Assembly (NCBI GenBank): GCA_963931925.1
Contig: OZ007571.1
Coordinates: 57,113,754-57,177,753 of the forward strand
From: Onchidella celtica
Lineage: Eukaryota; Mollusca; Gastropoda; Systellommatophora; Onchidiidae
DNA length: 64,000 nucleotides
Direction of reading: 5' to 3'
The notes under the pieces were generated by a model. It saw nothing but the letters and a program-made list of their open reading frames with translations. It was not told where the DNA came from and did not search any database. Below, piece by piece: positions 60,101-64,000 of this stretch. The stretch's first letter is position 1, and the number at the start of each line of letters is the position of its first letter. Position numbers and translations under genes: made by a program.

Positions 60101-63100
60101 ACTATTACCATGTTGATGTGCTAGTGGAATGATAATGTACTATTGCCACGTTGATGGGCTCTTGAAATGATAATGTGCTATTGCCATGTTGATGGGCTAT
60201 GGAAGTGACAATGTACTATTGCCATGTTGAGGGGCTATTGAAATGATTAATGTGCTATTAAGACCCTGAGGGGAGAGGCTGAGGCCGAAGTGTCTTTAGG
60301 AAGTAACTACCGGGTTGTGGATCCGAGGAAGAGTGCATGTGAGAACAAGGCCGTTGTACGGCAGTTAATTTCAATAATATAATGTATGTAATTGCGCTAT
60401 TATCTGTATAATTATGTTTAATAAATGTGTGAGTCTGATGGGTTGTCCTGTTAAGTGTTAAACTTGTTCGTTCGTGATTGTTGACCTGTTATAACTTATC
60501 ACATCTCCCAGTCTGGGATTTGTGACACAGAAAATGTCCCTCTTTCATAATAATTGTATATCTGAAAATGTGAAATTTGACCCATGTGGCGGATTTTCCT
60601 AGAACACCACACATATATTCAACATTCCACGCTCCATCGAATGATCTTGGTTCTCGACTCATAAGCTGAAAAATTATCATATAGCAAACTTCCAAATATT
60701 CAACACCACTAGAATAGCCTGCTAATATAAAATTTTGCTTCTCCTGAATAACCAAAACCAAATACGGTCTTAGGGAATGTGATGATATGTTCATGATGCA
60801 TTCTGATCCCAGTGAAAGATGTCCAACAAAATGGACATTAAACTTTCTTATGACAACAAATAATTAAAAAACATGTTTCTAGTATACTTACAAGTTGGTT
60901 GCCTGAAGATGTGGTAAACATGAATGTCCATTGGGGTCTTCAGATCCAAGGCAATGGTGGAAACATTTCCTGTGCCGAACTTGCTAACCTTGTGGACAGC
61001 GTTAGACATCCAATCAGTCCAGTACAAGTAATCCTCAAAAACAGTGATGGCAAAAGGGTGACCCAGATTCCTGTGGTTTCGCAGCACCAATTTGTAGTCT
61101 CCACCATTCAGGTCTGAACTTCCAATGGTGTGCAGTTTAGCATCCACCCAATACAAGCGCTGAGCAGTGTAATCTGGTGATGAAATGAATGAAATTTTTA
61201 CTTCCTGAAAATGCTCAACCCAGAGAAGGAATACACGACACAGGTTTATTTAGTAAAACGGTTTTCACAAAAATCGTTCATCTATTTTAAGCAGTAGCAA
61301 CATACAATTTTGTCCAGAGAATTTTGCTCCTGTCACAATTAATCACCATGTTCAACATTCCTATACCCAAACTACGTAACATAATACCATATTCCAGGGA
61401 GAGAAAACAGCATTTTGCGGATTGTATCAATAGCTTCTCTACACACATTTATGGAAAAATTGTTATAGAATTTCATGTGTTTAGGTCTTTAGTTTAGGAG
61501 GGTCGCTGTCCTTGGCATTTACACCTCACGGGGCGTAGGAGCTTACAAATGGTTTTAAATAGTTTCAATCAGCCCAAAAATATGAACAAACCAGTCAACA
61601 GATATGCACACTATCTTTGGTGAAGAAGGTCTCTTTCAATTCTTCGATATCTTGTTTACTACAGCGACCTAGTTTCGTGATTTGGCGGAAATGAACCCTG
61701 TCTATACATCTGTACTCTCTGGTAACACAGAAAAGACCAATTCAAAGACATGAAGATTCTATCAGCTGCAAGCACCTGGCTTACAAACTTGGCCCAGAAA
61801 TCTTCCTGGCTGGGTAATGAAGGGGTAAAATACAATTAACAAGCTTACCAATTGTAAGGCCATTGGGCCAAGTAATTCTTGTTGTCACGATAGCTCGACG
61901 TTGCTCGCCATTCATACCACACTTTTCAATTTTGGGCTGGCTTCCCCAGTCAGTCCAGTACATCCAGCTAAGGCATTTTGGGGGAAAAAAACAAAGTTAT
62001 TGTAGAGTAAAAGGTGAAAAATGTAATTTCTTTTACATCTATTTCCAACAAAGATGACTGCAAAACTGAATGGATGAAAAACTTCTGAATGGGATCCAAT
62101 GATTTTATCACCCATATGCTCACATAACACAATTGCAATTATTTTTTTCACAGTAAAGCCACCTATGAATGTACATGCATGCACACGTCTTCTGCAGGGA
62201 ACTGAAAATTTCTAACTGATCTAAATGTAAATATCATAACAATATAATGCGAGTCTTCCAGACTGTGAAAAGCATGGAACAAATGAACCCAGCTCTACTC
62301 ACCCATTCTCAGGGTCCAAAACCAAAGCTCTGGGTTCATCCAGATCATCTGAAATTAGAGTTTTTCTGTGTGTCCCATCCAAGCGGGCAACTTCAATTCG
62401 GTCCAGACCAGTGTCAGACAGGTAAAGATTTCTGTGTATCCAGTCAACGGCCAACCCGTCTGGCATGCGAATGTCGGTTTCTACAATAATTTTGGAGTGA
62501 TTTGTTTTCAGGTCTGCCCTGGAAATGACGAAACAAAAAGCAATTAGATATAAGAGAAAAAAAAGTTACCAACACTAACTGGACTTTTGTGACTGAGCAG
62601 AGAGTTCAAGTGGCCTACGTCTGACAGTGACCTTGCAGGAAAAATAATAAATGAACACTAAAAAAATTGTAGGCTAAGTTAAGAAATAACCTTACTGTCC
62701 ATTAATTTTCAGTAATATGACCTTTCTGTTTTTGGGTCATGATAAATATTTTTTGCATGTTCATTTTCTGAAACATCTCCATCATAACACTGCAGAATAA
62801 TACAAGTTATGAAACTTCCAGAACTAAGGAACACTCTACATCTTAATGATCCCAGATATTTCCAGAATTTCAGATCTAACTCACCAGTAAACTTTTTCAG
62901 ATTTCACATCTGTCCAGAAAACAACTTCATTGCGAATGTCAAAGTCCATTGCAACCGCACCAGCAACATCCCGATCCAGGAGTCGGGAGTAATGGAATGT
63001 GTCCAAATGGTAACGACGCAGTTCATGGCTGTCCGACAAAATCAACTCTGCATGCTTACCTATTAAAATAAAAAACCAAGTTAATAAAAAAATTTTCTTT

Positions 63101-64000
63101 CAAAATGTGTGATGTTTTAAAGTAATGTTTTTGATATCGGGCGGGGGGTGGGTGGTATTTTCTCTTATCATGTCACGTTGCATGAAACAGTGCAAATGCA
63201 TTATCTCTTTCTCAAATGCAACAGTGTGAATCCATTTTAATGTAAAATGTATATGTTTCAGATATTTCACATCTAAGCTGGCAGTTGTTGATGTGAACTT
63301 GCAATTACATCAGCATGATTGTAATTGTGTATCATCGGTTTCATGATGAAAGGGTGAATAGGTGACAACAGCTGTACAACAAAAAGGCGAATGCTTAACT
63401 AACTTACCTGTATGATGGAGGGGCAAGTAGGTCAAATTTGAGATATTTACTTTTTTGTGATTATCAAAAATATATTGCATGCAAGCAATTTTGTTAAATC
63501 TCGTTTAGTTTGTGTGTTATGTAGTATGACAACAAGGCCAGAAATCACATGAGAGAGAGTAGCACAAAATTTTCAAAACTGAATTTCTGCCAACACTTAT
63601 TTTCGCAGTTCGCCCCATTGTGACGTCAAGCACAGAAGTTAAACATTTGCCTTTGTGTTGCACAGCTGTTGACGTGTATTCGCCCTTTCGTCATGAAACA
63701 GACAATACATTCTGCACCGGGTAGAGAGTGACCATTTCATTCTACAAACTATACAAGTCCACTAACTGATAATTAATGCCTTATTCTTACCTGTGTTGGC
63801 TTTACAGTAGCGATGATTAGACAGTGTGTATCCTTCCATACATGAGCATTTGTAGGATCCCTTGGTATCGTTGCACAACTGAGAGCAAGTTCCCGCAATG
63901 AGACATTCATTAATATTATCACATTCTGTTTCAGAACCTTCCACAAGTTCATATCCAGGTTCACATTCACATCTCCTGCCTACTTCTTGTTCCGTGTCAG
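51118..64000 (-). CDS. VLDLR: VLDLR/LRP8-like LDL-receptor family protein (C-terminal part)
   Basis: Nine exons, all with GT/AG sites and consistent phases: 63791-64000 (continues beyond the window), 62885-63059, 62303-62518, 61849-61967, 60892-61173, 52695-52841, 51862-52154, 51453-51590, 51118-51156; 538 residues seen. In order: EGF-like repeats ([15 protein letters not shown] ... CMEGYTL); a six-bladed YWTD beta-propeller ([67 protein letters not shown]); a third EGF-like domain ([12 protein letters not shown]); a Thr/Pro/Ser-rich stalk, probably O-glycosylated; a membrane helix split by an intron ([24 protein letters not shown]); and a cytoplasmic tail with the endocytosis signal [10 protein letters not shown] 12-residue last exon ends the protein in DPDIV. 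The ligand-binding repeats should lie beyond the right edge. LDLR, VLDLR and LRP8 are not separable in an invertebrate; the tail looks most like VLDLR/LRP8. Confidence 0.93.
53177..54045 (+). repeat. 5' LTR
   Basis: 869 bp, TGTCATGAG ... TGTGACA. Internally it holds short degenerate repeats around AATGATAATGT(A/G)CTATT (about 53600-53770). Confidence 0.95.
54047..54060 (+). other. Primer binding site, tRNA-Pro type
   Basis: TGGGGGCTCGTCCG, two bases after the 5' LTR. It matches the first 14 bases of the tRNA-Pro primer site known from other retroelements; the following bases diverge. Confidence 0.75.
55039..57489 (+). pseudogene. Gag-protease-integrase N-terminal part of the LTR element
   Basis: 816-codon frame. 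Residues about 10-130 are a charged coiled coil rich in ERQQEKE-type repeats; about 135-310 resemble a Gag core ([26 protein letters not shown]). Two CCHC knuckles: [14 protein letters not shown] and [14 protein letters not shown] (about 400-432). A protease-like motif, [11 protein letters not shown], near 518. With no RT between, an integrase zinc finger ([13 protein letters not shown] ... [10 protein letters not shown], about 706-755) and the first catalytic Asp in VSIDLVGP (about 778) follow. The last residues come from a MITE at 57444, which ends the frame early. Confidence 0.88.
57444..57686. mobile_element. MITE inside the integrase gene
   Basis: About 242 bp with long inverted ends: left GGTGAAACTCGCAAACCGTG, right (reverse complement) GGTGAAACTCGCAAACCATG. 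It interrupts the integrase core between the first Asp region and the second. TCGAT occurs on both sides, but one base is asymmetric, so the target duplication is uncertain. No coding capacity; superfamily unassigned. Confidence 0.75.
57687..58495 (+). pseudogene. Integrase core and C-terminal part, frameshifted
   Basis: From 57687 to about 58110 the frame resumes the integrase core with the second catalytic Asp in [13 protein letters not shown], then [16 protein letters not shown] with the catalytic Glu, and [18 protein letters not shown]. Near 58110 it runs into a stop, and the downstream C-terminal domain ([31 protein letters not shown]) lies in another frame to 58495. The shift looks like a small indel. 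Together with the MITE this makes the integrase non-functional. Confidence 0.85.
58480..59306 (+). pseudogene. RT C-terminal fragment and RNase H
   Basis: Starts abruptly near the RT catalytic box ([13 protein letters not shown], in the place of YxDD), continues with [19 protein letters not shown] and [16 protein letters not shown], then RNase H ([38 protein letters not shown]) and ends HIADYLSRA before a stop. RT fingers and the first palm motifs are absent upstream, so a deletion joined the integrase end to mid-RT near 58470-58490. Confidence 0.87.
59645..59658 (+). other. Purine-rich tract before the 3' LTR
   Basis: GGGGTGGGGGATGA immediately upstream of the 3' LTR, the likely plus-strand primer (PPT) site. 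Confidence 0.65.
59659..60527 (+). repeat. 3' LTR
   Basis: 869 bp, TGTCACGAG ... TGTGACA, nearly identical to 53177-54045. Confidence 0.95.

Larger units (their letters stand above)
53177..60527 (+). mobile_element. LTR retrotransposon with IN before RT/RNase H (gmr1-like order), defective
   Basis: 7351 bp, bounded by 869-bp LTRs and a perfect 5-bp duplication, CAGAA (53172-53176 and 60528-60532). The LTRs differ by about seven substitutions noticed by eye, so the insertion is young but not new. It has a tRNA-Pro-type primer site, a leader of about 1 kb, Gag-protease-integrase, then the 3' part of RT with RNase H, and a purine-rich tract. Three lesions: a MITE in the integrase, a frameshift near 58110, and no RT sequence before the catalytic box. 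The solo LTR at 17830-18982 belongs to the same family. Confidence 0.92.
53006..60610. mobile_element. MITE split by the LTR retrotransposon
   Basis: The left end reads GTGTAGTGCTCCAGGAAAAC and the right end, reverse-complemented, GTGTGGTGTTCTAGGAAAAT: about 25-bp imperfect inverted repeats running into CCGCC. Both sides are flanked by ATATAT. Without the LTR element it is about 250 bp. No coding capacity; superfamily not assigned. Confidence 0.65.
52945..60800 (+). repeat. Dispersed repeat R, copy split by nested insertions
   Basis: Left part about 52945-53005, right part about 60611-60800; together they correspond to the copy at 46900-47140. Everything between (53006-60610) was inserted later. 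It lies in the receptor intron 52842-60891. Confidence 0.6.

Overview
The window looks like nuclear DNA of a marine invertebrate, most likely a mollusc (inference). It is AT-rich, gene-poor and intron-rich with GT/AG splice sites. It carries animal-specific genes (an LDL-receptor family protein, a PRXL2C-type protein) beside many transposon copies, including a complete gypsy element of the Steamer/Mag type known from bivalves. Nothing indicates bacteria, CRISPR or plasmid DNA.

Layout. About 1-5.8 kb: no gene, a few repeats. 6.0-13.3 kb, minus strand: two tandem paralogous two-exon genes for membrane-anchored FkbM-type methyltransferases, with the same phase-0 intron position; a hAT-like element carrying a 44-bp minisatellite sits 18 bp upstream of the first gene's start codon. 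13.3-22.8 kb: intergenic, with a 145-bp hAT-like MITE, a 45-bp satellite split by a solo LTR, a 266-bp pentanucleotide array and a tRNA-derived SINE. 22.8-32.0 kb, plus strand: a seven-exon PRXL2C/AAED1-like gene whose third intron holds a pogo-like element containing a full-length RTE-type LINE. 32-41 kb: probable 3' UTR and intergenic DNA with a piggyBac-like MITE and a second SINE. 41.4-46.6 kb, minus strand: a structurally complete gypsy retrotransposon with LTRs that look identical, PBS, PPT, 5-bp target duplication and one uninterrupted Gag-Pol frame. 51.1-64.0 kb, minus strand: the last nine exons of a VLDLR/LRP8-like receptor, running off the right edge. Its largest intron (52842-60891) holds a four-layer nest: an old dispersed repeat, a MITE in it, a 7.35-kb LTR retrotransposon in the MITE, and another MITE in the integrase of that retrotransposon.

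The host genes share no evident pathway. The FkbM proteins are predicted type II membrane enzymes of the secretory pathway with unknown substrate. The PRXL2C-like protein has a thioredoxin-like fold but appears to lack the redox cysteines. The receptor keeps the EGF/beta-propeller/EGF block, a Ser/Thr/Pro-rich stalk, a membrane helix and an FDNPVY endocytosis signal. The most unusual points are the 7.35-kb LTR element with integrase upstream of reverse transcriptase/RNase H (gmr1-like order) and no 5' half of RT, the apparently very recent Steamer-like copy, the apparent loss of the CxxC motif in the PRXL2C homologue, and the roughly 255-residue insertion in one FkbM paralogue. Exon joins were made by eye from splice consensus, frame and family resemblance; no alignment or database search was run.
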